Source: Pachypanchax playfairii
Taxonomy: Eukaryota > Chordata > Actinopteri > Cyprinodontiformes > Aplocheilidae
Assembly (NCBI GenBank): GCA_006937955.1
Contig: SSNP01000066.1
Location: forward strand, 2,185,273 to 2,249,272
Direction: 5' to 3'
Length of the DNA stretch: 64,000 bases
The stretch's first letter is position 1; every line of letters starts with the position of its first letter. The translations under genes were made by a program, and so were the position numbers. This document shows positions 35,301 through 46,259 of this stretch, in pieces. The notes under the pieces are model-generated. The model did no database searches, was not told the DNA's origin, and saw nothing but the letters and a program-made list of their open reading frames with translations.

Positions 35301-36599
35301 GGTTTAGCTTTTAACACTTTTCGTCCTGCATCATCAGGCCCCCTGACGTGTACCGCCTCCCGCTGTAACACTCATAAACCATGCTATAATACCGGAGGAG
35401 CCATAAAATCACATCAACAGTACATCTCTATTTCCCTGCAGAGAAAATCGCCTCGTCCCAAGTGTAAATGAAAGTCACGCTTCTTTCACCGTTGCATGAG
35501 TTGATTGGATGAGCTTTGGATGTTTGACAAGTTATGAGATGTGAAAACAGGTAGCTGTATTACTTGTCTCAATAATGTACCAGCTGACACACCCAACCTG
35601 AACTATTCAAAAAGTACCTGCATGTTCAATTTTGTTTGATTTGTTGTAAAATACACCTTTCTAATCCAAATATAGTAACTTCTGGCTCAAAGACAGTGAT
35701 GACCATGAATGGCATTTTAAAACTGTTAAACCTTCACAAGCTGTTGAACTTTGGACTCCTACAATATATTTGATATAAAACCATTTAAATCTGACATTTG
35801 ACATAATAAAACTTTACATATTTTTTCATTTTATTACCAAATCTTCAATTTTTTTAACAAAATATTGTTTTCAAAGTTTGTTGCTTCAGCAGATTGAAAA
35901 CTCCAGTGATCTGTGAGATCTTTTTGTTTATTTATTTCAATTATGAGCTAATGTTCAGACAACTTGTGTCATCCTGTTTTTACAAGGTCGTCTTTGTCAA
36001 GACAAAAACATCTCCCACTCAGTGTTTTCAACATGTTTGTACAATAGAATTATGAACTGTTAAGTGTGTGTGTGTGTGTGTGTGTGTGTTGGGGGGGGGG
36101 GGGTGGTGCGTGTGTGTGTGTTAGGGAGTAACATTTTATAGAAATGTAAAAGGTTTAGTGAAAAAAAATGGGCAAGTATGCTGCAATAAATTTTGTATCG
36201 TCTTGTTATGTCGTCCCAGTCAGTCATGCAGGACATATTATAAATAATAATATATATATATTTTTAATTTTGTAAAAATGTGTTGAAAATACATCTTTTA
36301 AAAAATCTAATCTCCCACCAGCTAATTGTTTGGTTTAATTTCTTATATCTCTGGTCCAGTAAATCCAAACTTGGGAGAACAAAAATAGCCAACAAATTCT
36401 GCTCATCGTATTTCAACACTCTTGCTTTTAATTTGAGTTCTTGAAAAAGGTGTCCAATGGCCAGAATTCACTTTATATAAAAGGAGCAGAGAACATTTAT
36501 TTTATTTTATTTACTGTAACAATGCTTCCTGGCTATAAATCATATACCACTGAAAAGCAGGTTTATTTCCCCTGTGAGCATGGACCCTATAGTCAGTAT
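32313..36599. other. Intergenic, no assignable gene
   Basis: AT-rich DNA with short unrelated open frames. A (GT)n plus G-run tract lies at 36065-36103. Confidence 0.5.
36065..36103 (+). repeat. (GT)n followed by a 13-G run
   Basis: About twelve GT units, TT, then thirteen G: a simple repeat whose assembled length is likely to be imprecise. Confidence 0.9.
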
Positions 36600-37250
36600 G
36601 AGTCTGCTCAAAGTATGCAACATTTGATTGATCCATATAGGACCCATGTCAGATGTTCTGGAAAACTAACTGCAGGATTATTTGTAGCGAGACGTGTACC
36701 ATCTCCAAACAGGGGACGTGAAAGACAGGGCCATTTGCCCTGGTACTGGCTACAGCAACCTGAACTATTGGAGGAACTTTATGTTCAGTGATGAATCCAG
36801 ATGTTGGATCATAGGAATAAAGTGAAGCATTAAAAGGGAGACGTTCCTGTCCACTGTCACCAATCGTGTTGCTCAGGATGGAGGACTGTGCTGAATTAAC
36901 AATTCAACCCAATCGGCTGCTTCCTTAGATAGGAAATGGTTTATTATTAATTGGTTGATTTTTCTGTAAAGTGCCTTGAATTGACTTTGTTATGAACTGG
37001 AGCTTTATAAAGAAATAAACTTGAAAATACACTTAGAAGATGCATCAAATGCTGATCCTTGTATTGTCAGGGCCGTAGTGGGTGGAGGGAGTGTCATGAT
37101 GTGGGGCGGGATCTCCCTGACTTAAAAAATAACTCTGACCTCATTCCTACTGAACAACAAGTGTGGGATCAGCTTGAATGTGACCAGCACAACCACATCA
37201 GCTGACTTGTGATGAATTCTGGTTAAAGAATCAGTTTCAAATATATTTGG
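36600..37250 (+). pseudogene. Second dead Tc1/mariner transposase remnant
   Basis: Translation gives GYSNLNYWRNFMFSDESRCW (containing the FSDESR block), then GGGSVMMWGGISL near 37075-37115 and EQQVWDQLECDQ near 37150-37185, in Tc1/mariner order. Stops and missing segments make it dead. A retroposon tail (about 36833-37030) separates the first two blocks. Confidence 0.78.
36833..37030 (+). repeat. Fish retroposon 3' tail inserted in the Tc1 remnant
   Basis: TGTCCACTGTCACCAATCG, GGTTTATT.., TGTAAAGTGCCTTGAATTGAC and GAGCTTTATAAAGAAATAAA make up the 3' end of a widespread fish retroposon of LINE/SINE type that ends in an AATAAA-like repeat. It interrupts the Tc1 reading. Confidence 0.68.
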
Positions 37251-37525
37251 GCCGTATTTAAAGCAGAACTAAGTAAGTTTTTTCACCTCAATAAATGTTT
37301 TCTAGAGTCCCTGTGGGGGTAAACAAGGACTTGGCGGGGTGATTTGTGGGTCCCTCTCCTCCCTCCGGGGTCTGTGTCCTGAAAGCAGCACTTGCAACTT
37401 TCATTGGATCGGACCCGACTAATCTCGCGAGAACAAACCTGCTTTACGGCACTCACACTCACGTACATAAATACAAGCATGAAGCCCTTGCCGTTGTTAG
37501 CAACGCCACCCTTAGGAGCGCAAAG

Positions 37526-37710
37526 ATGGCAGAACCAAAAAGAACGAAAAAACTTTTGACCGACGAGCAGAAAAAAAGGAAACGTAATTGGGACCGAGAG
37601 AGAGCTCAGTCGCGGGTGAACATCGGCAGAGCATTCCCGGAATGGCGAGAGCTGAAAGAGAGAGAAGGATGCCAGACGCGTGCGGACTTGGCAGTATTGT
37701 TATTGGAGAG
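37526..37710 (+). CDS. Basic coiled-coil-like ORF exon of the Kolobok-like element
   Basis: The ATG at 37526 opens 61 codons starting MAEPKRTKK, with a basic KKRKRNWDRERAQSRVNIGRAF stretch (shown in part) and WRELKEREG, ending LLLE just before GTAAGT at 37711, a strong splice donor. I recall very similar first-exon peptides repeated across fish genomes in transposon contexts. The basic, charged helix could bind DNA, but its function is unknown. The Met at 37346 is in the same frame; 37526 is preferred because recognisable sequence starts there. The downstream exon is deleted in this copy. Confidence 0.6.
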
Positions 37711-37874
37711 GTAAGTAAAGTTAGCTTCATGTCATCATGGTCACACTGTGTCTAGTATTCGCCCGCCAGTACACAGAGGCTGAGTACCAAAGACAATAAT
37801 ACTCACCTGTCGAGACATTTTCTTGGTTTTGTTTTTCTTTCTTCTTGCAAAAGCGTTCTCTGCGCGTTGTTGTT

Positions 37875-37926
37875 GGGGGGGCGGCGGCGGGGTGGGTGAG
37901 GGGGGGGTCTGAGGCGGCGGCGGGGG
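37875..37926 (+). other. G-rich tract with G-quadruplex potential
   Basis: Several runs of three or more G separated by short loops (GGGGGGGCGGCGG, GGGGTGGGTGAGGGGGGG, GGCGGCGGCGGGGG) lie inside the Kolobok-like element. Confidence 0.6.
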
Positions 37927-38133
37927 AACGTTACGACAGTGAGCTTTCACAGGGGACCAGTAGGGGGAGAGCGAGAGCAAAACTTACTTAGTTCTGCTTT
38001 AAGAGCTGATGGTGAAAAAGACAGAAGGACTTTTATATAAATGAACTCATGAACTCCAACTGCTGGCCAATACAAACACTGTGATTCTATGTTTGAATGT
38101 TTAACCCCTTTCAAGTTTGTTTTCATTACTTCT

Positions 38134-38135
<2 letters not shown>

Positions 38136-38165
<30 letters not shown>

Positions 38166-38452
38166 AGTGTGTTTTGTTATCCTTATGGGGACCGTCCATT
38201 GACTTCCATTGATTTTAGTAACTAGATTTATACCTAACCCAAACCCTTTTCCTAACCTTAACCATTACTGATCTATAACTAACCCTAAGACTAACTAAAA
38301 CTCTATTCACACCATACCTATAAACCTAACCCCTAACCCTAAAAAGGGGAGTCCCCCTCATGGGGACCAGGCTTCGGTCCCCACAAGAACCCTCGGACCC
38401 CAGAAAGATAGTAAAAGTCAGGAAACGGGTCCCTAGGAGGTCAGAAATACAA

Positions 38453-38511
<59 letters not shown>
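38136..38511 (+). repeat. Composite fish repeat between two (CA)n tracts
   Basis: A (CA)n tract (38136-38165) is followed by TGGGGACCGTCCATTGACTTCC, then a telomere-like AACCCTAA-rich run (about 38226-38342), then CATGGGGACC/GGTCCCCAC, and finally (CA)28 at 38456-38511. This arrangement is a common dispersed fish repeat, not a telomere. Confidence 0.75.
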
Positions 38512-38513
<2 letters not shown>

Positions 38514-41299
38514 GCAGTGCAAGAGACCACTGTGTTTCTTTTCCGCTTGCCAGGCTGCTCACTGAACCCCCACAAGTGTGTTTGACCTTTAAACCCTGTG
38601 CTCCCCCCACAGGGGAAAGGCCCGGCTCTCTGATAAACCTTTGGACATCCCGACACACACAAACACACTCTGATTCATCCTTTGAGTGTGTGGATTTAGC
38701 TTTAAGAGGTGACTCCGGTCAGGCTTGTGGTCAGCCACAGTAACAGATAAAAGGGATATATCACTTCCTCACTCTCTAAAACCACAAGTGTGGGTCGTTG
38801 GGCACATGCACACACATACACACCAAAAAAACACTAGACACTGAGCTCCTGATTCCCCAGCTTAGCACTTGATCCTCTCACTGGGAGGTTGACACTTCAG
38901 AGGGAAAGCCTTTACAAACTCCTTCATAGTGCACATGCACACACACACATCTTGTGGAACACGCTTTATCCCTGTGAGAGACCAAAACCTCCGAGGCCTG
39001 ATGATGGTGATCTGCTGGTCAGCATCTGTTTACTGTCAAAGAAACAGCTCTGTTTCCTCGACCAATAGTCACCTCTAGCACACATGAAACTCCACATCTC
39101 AGTGTTTGAGCAGCAGAAGACATATTGAAAAAATCGTCTGTGTCACTAAATGTCCTAAAGCTACAACTACTCACTCTCCACAGAAGTGGAAAATCATTTG
39201 AGCATATTGACCCCCCTCCTCCCACCTCCCTCGAGGTAGGGCACTCTCTTGGCCGCCTTAGTCCCTGCAGAGAAGCGCTAATTCAGACAGGCGGGGAACA
39301 GACATGATTCCAACGTAAATGTCAGCTCAACTGGCATCCTTGCAAGGCTCAAGGGCACAGAGCTGCCAGTTTGTAACAGAGAAAGTGGCAACAGTAAACC
39401 AAGAACCCTGTGTTTATCTATTGTGTGTGCAGTACTATGAACCAGACATTAGTTTAAGTTTGGGTTGTGAGTAAAACAATTTCAGGCAAATGTGTGTTTT
39501 AACTCACAGTGTCAACACTGACTATGAAGAGCTTCTAATCAGTTCAATGTTCTAAAAACTGCCAACTTGCAAATCAATTTTGCAACTTTAAAATAAACTA
39601 AAGTGAATGGCTTATTTAACAACCACAAGTTGCACTTATAAAGCAAACCTTGTTACAGTCTTTAAATCTCTAGTCATAACAACAATCACATCAATACCAC
39701 TTCAGTTTGAGCCGGTCAGATGAAATTCCAAGGTAGCAAAAAATGTAAACGTCACATTTCTAAAAAATGAAATCATAAGCATGTACTGACAGTATTACTC
39801 TGCTGTAGATAGATCTATTATAAACTTGTCAGGGCCAAAAGATTCTGGTGTCTATGTTATATTTTTATTGTGATCAGTGAGGATCAACCTCAATCAGTTT
39901 ATTGATGGAAAAAATAAAAACAAAAAAGAACTAATGGTCTAAAAGCAACCCTTCTCATGTCTGTTATATCCTAACACTAACTTCCAGTTGTTTTTGCACA
40001 AAACTGACACTCGCGCATCTTATAAATGTTTATGTTAAGTTATGCTACAGTGAAATCCAGTGGTGTCCATCTCCGGTCCATCCTGCATGTTGTTTCCCTG
40101 CTTTAATGCACATAATTCAATGGTTTACTTACATGTTTAATGGGATTTTGAGTTCCACAGAAGATTGATACTGGATTCAAATCAGGTCTGCTGGAACAGA
40201 GAAACAACCTTAAACATGTAAGACAGAAACATGTAGAACATCCCAAATCAGAATTGGACTTCACAAACACAAATGCAAAAAACAACATTTTTAACACATA
40301 TTTTTTGTTGAATAATAATGTTACTCCAGGGTCTCTCAAAATATATAAAAATTCACCATTTTCAAGGAGGGCAATAAGTTCTGTAGTCTATTTTATTTAT
40401 ACCTAAGGAATGCAGAAAATGCTAATAAAGTTTTGTAAATTGTCAATAAATGTCTTTTCTCCTTAATGCCTCTGCAACACTGGCACATGTAGTGCCATGC
40501 AAGTTGTTTAGAGGAAAAATAATATGGATATGAACAAGATATGATGAACTGCCCTCAAGTCATTCTTTTAGTTCACTTCCTCCCAGTTTGGGCAATAATT
40601 TGGTTCAGATTTAGATTAAATTGCATTTAAGTGGTTTAAAACTAAAATTTAATCATGTCTGCTTTACTAAAAAAATAGTGGCTCAGATTTTACATGTTGT
40701 TAAAAAGCAAAGGAAGAATCTTAAAATATGTTTAAAATTAAGTTCAAATTAAGGTTAAACGATTATTGTCATCTAAATTCCTTTAGGGTTAAAGCATCAT
40801 TAATGCATTGAATAAAACTGAATTCAATTAGATTGAATTGGATGCAAATTTTGAACACACCAATTCAGTATAAAAATAAATAAATTTGTCCAAATTATCT
40901 AAAATCTAAAACTGAATGACACTTAAAGTCTTCATATTAGGTAAATTTAAACTGGGTCTGTCTGACAGAATTTATAAACCTGTTATCAGTTTTTTTCATA
41001 GTTTATTTATTTTCTTTGTAATAAGAACAACTGTATTCTTTCAAGAAATTCTCTAGAATGAAACATGTGTCTGACCTCCTTTTTCTATTCGCTGAATTGA
41101 AATCTCTGGAAGAGCCCAGGTGGTCCCTGAATCCGACTTTGAGAAACCACTGTTTTCTAACAGTGTATCCAATGAAGTGCAGTATTGGAGTGTAGTGGCC
41201 TGTTGTGTAGCTATGAAGTCTACCCTAATGACTCTAACACATGTGCGTCTGGCTTTTAGCCCTCTCCTTAACGTCATTGTAAACTGTATACTTGGTGGC

Positions 41300-41332
<33 letters not shown>

Positions 41333-41338
41333 GTGTGT
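41300..41338 (+). repeat. (GT)n microsatellite
   Basis: A nearly perfect GT tract with one C interruption. Confidence 0.9.
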
Positions 41339-42958
41339 TTGGGCTCAGGGTACTCCAGTGATCTCATCTCCTCTTAAGAGTGCTCACCCTGTGGCTGTGG
41401 CTGGATTTGCGTTTTTACACTCACTCCCACCTCCGGGACCTTTGTACTCTTCATGTTGAATCCACAGGACGTGTTTTATTCTGTAGCAACTGGGAGGATG
41501 TAACGTGTTTCTATCTCATTCTGTTTTTCCCTCATTGTTTTAAATGCTGAGCGACTGTTTGCATCATTTTTGTTTCAGGTACAGCTCTTGCAGCACTCAT
41601 TGAGGAATAATCAAGACTGCACGTGTTTGTGTGTCTGCATCTGTGCGGTAAACAGGCTGGTTTGCTCGGTGGAAGGAGGAATTTCCCCCAGCAGTCCCCA
41701 TCAGTAATAGTGCCTGTAATGAGCTGCAGCTGTCAGCGTGGCTTCCTTGCACGCACACACACATTCACATAAAACGCGCACACATTCACAGCCAGGAGGA
41801 AGCAGTGACTCACCCAGCAGTACGCCATCATGCTGTACGTTGATAAACAGGGCAACTCATCAGACCTTTCATCAGGCATGAGAAGAAAACATTTCCTCAG
41901 AAAAACCCACTTCTTCTAAAAATATCTGGATCTGTAAATTGATGTTACAGTCAACGTTATTTTTATTTTTTTTTACAGTGTGGCTTGTTAGAAGCTTGTG
42001 AAGCAATATTGTGGTTTATGGTTTTGTTTGGACAAGAAGAAAAACTTTATCTTGCAAATGATTGCGCTCTGATCTTTTTATTTCAAGCTACCCTCTAAAT
42101 CCTTCACTGGCTGCTTGTTTCCAATTAGCAAAATTTTAAAATCTATTTTCTATCACTGATCCTACAGATACACAGTTGCAAATGGGTCAAATATATGAGA
42201 AAACACGTGCTTATCATTTTCTGATGGCTTTCACTAACTGTAATAAACAAGGCTTGAACTGATTAGAAGTTTCAAATGTCTGAAAGAAGTATCTTTTTCT
42301 TTTTGTTGTTTTGTTTGGGTCAGATGCACCCAACTGTAAAATCAGGTTAAAACCAAAGAGCTTTCACAAGCTCCGTGTCTATGATGAAGTTCAGCTCCAC
42401 CAAACCGCATCTTAACGCATGAGCCACCCGTCTAGAGTAAATCATCAACTGTGTAACAATAAACATTAAAAAAAAGTCATTTTCGTCATTTCTGCATTTC
42501 GTAATCTTGGACATCTCCACTCAAGTGGGGGGGGGGGGTCAGGTTTCTTGGAGGAGTGGAAGCAGTTGGAGACTAAACGATAAGCCCAGACATGTTTAAG
42601 TTTTTACACATTTAATTCTGACTCATAATGACAAAGTGTTTCTTGGACTGTTTTTTAAATAAATCCAACAGCCTTATATTTTTTTGCTTTCTTTTTTCCT
42701 GTTGAGGTTAATGTGAACCATTTAGGTTTGAATGATTAAACATTTTAACACACTTTATCATGTAGAAATCACATTTAAGGAAACTTCAAAATTTCTAACA
42801 TTTCAGTGGATTCAGACCGGATAATTCTACGTATTCTAAAACAGCATGTGTAATAAACTGCTGCTCAGCCCTAACAGGTTACAACAATTTACTCAATTTA
42901 TGTGACTTTTTTTTGCCAATTTGTTAAAAAAAATGACTCCTTAATAAAGCTCAAAGGT

Positions 42959-42976
42959 AAAAAAAAAAAAAAAAAA
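42959..42976 (+). repeat. Poly(A) run
   Basis: Eighteen consecutive A. It could be a retroposon tail, but no retroposon body is visible next to it. Confidence 0.8.
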
Positions 42977-43182
42977 GAGAACTTCTTCCTGCAGCCCAGC
43001 TGGTCAGTGTTTTGACTCGCCCGGCTCTCTGTGACCTCTGCCAATTTTTATCTCATTTCAGTCCAACTTTGTAGATCAGACTTTAATTTTGAAGCACGGA
43101 CCATCAGACAGTGATGAATAGGCTGCATCAAGGAGGGCTTAAATTACCCCTCTCCCTGGTGGCAACACTGACCACAAGGAGA

Positions 43183-43192
43183 GGTGTGTGTA

Positions 43193-43227
<35 letters not shown>

Positions 43228-43237
43228 GTGTGTGTGT
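43183..43237 (+). repeat. (GT)n microsatellite, interrupted
   Basis: A GT tract with periodic TATG interruptions. Confidence 0.88.
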
Positions 43238-46171
43238 TATGACCTAGTAACAGCAGACAGAGAAAGAAAGAGGGCTGGTCAGCACTTGCCCTCTCAACCC
43301 TGCTTGCTCCGCAGCACACCCAACAAGGGGGATGGGGGGGTTGGGGGGGGCACACCCTCTCCATCTTTTACAGCTTCTCTCATCAGTGGATTTTCTTGTT
43401 TTGGATGAGAGTTTATAACTTTTAAGGTCATTTGAATTGACTCAGTCCCTGCCCAGATTTTATTTACCATGTTTCTGCGAATGTGTCCTTGTTATTTGTT
43501 TGTTTATATATATGTTGGTTTATTTTCCAATGAATGCCATGAAGGGTCTGTGCTTACTAGCTGAGGTCCATCAGACTAATTGAAACCTTTTTTTTCCTGA
43601 TAAAATGTTAAGTCTTAAATTTTGACCTAATTTTAAATCATGTACTTTGAAAACACACACACACATATATATAATGTTTATTATTTTAAAAATATATATT
43701 TTTTGTTGAGATTAATTTCAAAGTTTCACCTCAAATGGAGAGTCTTGGTTTTTGGCAGATAATTTGTTGAGGGTTTAAGTTAAACTCATTCTCTGCTTAT
43801 CGAAACACTAAAAGAGGTTTTATAGTAAATGATTTGTTGCACTTTGTTTTTAGGAGTTCTGAGTTTTGTAAAGCCTGTTTTAGAAGGAAAGTCAGCCTGT
43901 TTTTATTTTGGTTTGTTTTTTTTTGTTTGTTTTTTTTTTTTGGGGGGGGGGGTGGCTTCGTGGATTTGTTGGCTAACATTCCCATACTGTACGTCTATGA
44001 TAATATTATCTTATTTATTTTGAAAAGTATGTGTTTCATCCCGTGGCTCTATAGCCGGTGTGTGAAAAGGCGCTTTGCACCGCAGCCACTCTGCGCTGAA
44101 GTAATCATCAAAAAAATACAAAAATAAAAAATAAGACATGTTTCATATGACAACATTGCAGATTTGGTGGAAAGTGGTGGAGTTGTGGAATAAATCGACT
44201 CCACCTCCTCAACTAATACCTAATCTGAACTGTGACAAATCCCCCCCCCCTCCCCAGCTAACGCAACGTGCCATTGAAAGTTTGACATTAACTGGTTATT
44301 TCCCTGAGAAGTGGGCGGCTCACCACTCACGCGCGAGTGATACAACGTGCTAGTTAAAATGTGTGTGTGCGCGCGCGCACAGACGCTGAGATGAGATCTC
44401 TGCGTGACTTCAGACATTCTGGGGTTCTGTCTTATCGGCTCGGGTTTGGACTCGATGCTTCCAACCCGCCGTGCGCCTCGCTGTGCGTCCTGGGAGAGAC
44501 TTGTGGAGCTGCGAGACAGCAGCGGTGGAAAGAAGGAACGACGTGTCTTTTCCCTCAGAGCAACTTTGCTTTCACCACACACCAACACACACAGCTTTTA
44601 GGAGTGTGGACTCAAACCTGCGCGCGCTTAGATTGTGTTTATTTCGCTTCCTGTTGCGATGGAATCAATAAAAATCTGTTTCCTGATTAAATGTGTCACT
44701 TATCCTCTATTTTCTCTGAATACATGAAATACTCCCACGAGTATTTTTAGATTTTTGTTTTTCTTTTTTAGTTCAGGCAACTTGGACCGCCTCAGTCTGA
44801 TCCAAACTTATCCAACTGTTCCAACGATCAGTGAGACAATATCAAAATTAAGAGCAGAAAAAGAGAAGAGTTAGAAATTAATGTCCGCGAGGACCTCACA
44901 GCATTCGCTGCGTTTCACACACAGGCCTTCCACAAGTTATAATACAGTCTAACGCATGAGTGTGTTACAGTGACTGAGTTTTCTTCTTTTTTACAATCCA
45001 GCGTTATGTCAAGTCACTTAAAGATCGTTGATAATAAAAAAATAAAATCAGAATTTAATCGTACAATTTAACGTTTGTTCTGATGAAACTTGTGTTTTTT
45101 TAAAACAAATTACTCACAATGTAAGAGAAGAATTCAGAGATCAGTTTAAATCGATTAGAAATGATAATCCCCAGAATTACAAGTCCCAAAATACAGAGTT
45201 CCGTTTCCAGATGGACGCGCGCGACACATCCGAGATTATTTAGGAGATTGTTATTAAAACACACAATCGAGGCTACATCCCGCAACGTAACCCCCCCCGT
45301 CATTCTAATCAAAACCAAGGTGTCCCATTAACATCCCCCCAAGAAAAAAAGAAAAAGACTCAAACCACCCCCCCGTAAAGCCTATTCTCTCTCTTACAGA
45401 CAGACACTGACTCACATGTGCAGTTCTGAAAACCCGGTTGAAATATTAAACGGCGTTAAGTTTCAAATGAAAACTTTTATTTCACTGATAAATTTATGAC
45501 AAACACAAACTAACAAACAAGAAAAAACTACCAAACAAACACACACATTAGGAAACCTGAAGAAAGGCAGAGGTGAAGCGTCTCTAAGAGTTCTGATGGA
45601 ACTGGAACTGTGCACGAGCCTTTCATACGTCGGTGCCATAAAAGAATTAGTCCCCCCACCACCTCCGCGCACCCCCCCTTTTTAAATCCAGAACCAGACT
45701 CTTCCTGGGAGTCGTTAGATCCGCACGAGAGTTCCATCTAAGGAACCTTTTCCGAAAAGAAATCAGCTGTAAATAAACAACTTGGGTGTGAAGTGGATTT
45801 AAATTGATAACTATTGATAGAGTTAAATAAAAGTGTAAGTTCAGACTCGTTAAATACCTTTAACAGTAGGTTTTATTACATCCAAGATTTATTAGTGACG
45901 GATAAGCGCGCTGCATGTTCACCTGCAGCGTCTCAGGTAACATGAACACTTGTAGAAGGCGCTCGTGGACTCCAGATGTTTCCTCATTAAAAGCAACATA
46001 TCAGATGATCCGCGAAGACAGTTTTATTTTCACTTTACATGAAAACTTTGTAACAGCAAACAGCAGGTTAAACACACCTTCAGTCTGACACGAGCTGATT
46101 CTTCTCCGTTTTCAAACTTTTTAATGCCTCGTGAGGAGCAGAAATAGAATTCTAATCTGAATTCAGGCGCG

Positions 46172-46172
46172 T

Positions 46173-46247
<75 letters not shown>
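46172..46247 (+). repeat. (TTTC)n / (GAAA)n microsatellite
   Basis: Nineteen perfect TTTC units sit at the left edge of the GC-rich tshz upstream domain. The Lys-Glu-Arg-Lys repeats on the minus strand come from it. Confidence 0.95.
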
Positions 46248-46259
46248 GATGAAAGAGGA

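Larger units (their letters stand above)
37262..37998. mobile_element. Kolobok-like TTAA element carrying an ORF exon
   Basis: The 737-bp unit has perfect 20-bp inverted ends (AGCAGAACTAAGTAAGTTTT and its inverse) and TTAA on both sides (37258-37261 and 37999-38002). AG ends at TTAA fit the Kolobok superfamily. Inside are a GC-rich promoter-like part, an ORF exon with a splice donor, and a G-rich tract. No transposase is present, so it looks like an internally deleted copy of an autonomous element. Confidence 0.82.
38512..46171. other. Intergenic, no assignable gene
   Basis: Low-complexity and AT-rich DNA with several microsatellites (listed separately). The block 38960-39340 and the block 41660-41730 are repeat-poor. 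Short frames on either strand have no recognisable domain. Confidence 0.5.

Noticed and set aside
38226..38342. Interstitial telomere or chromosome-fusion scar
   Set aside because: The CCCTAA-like units are irregular and belong to a dispersed composite repeat bounded by (CA)n.
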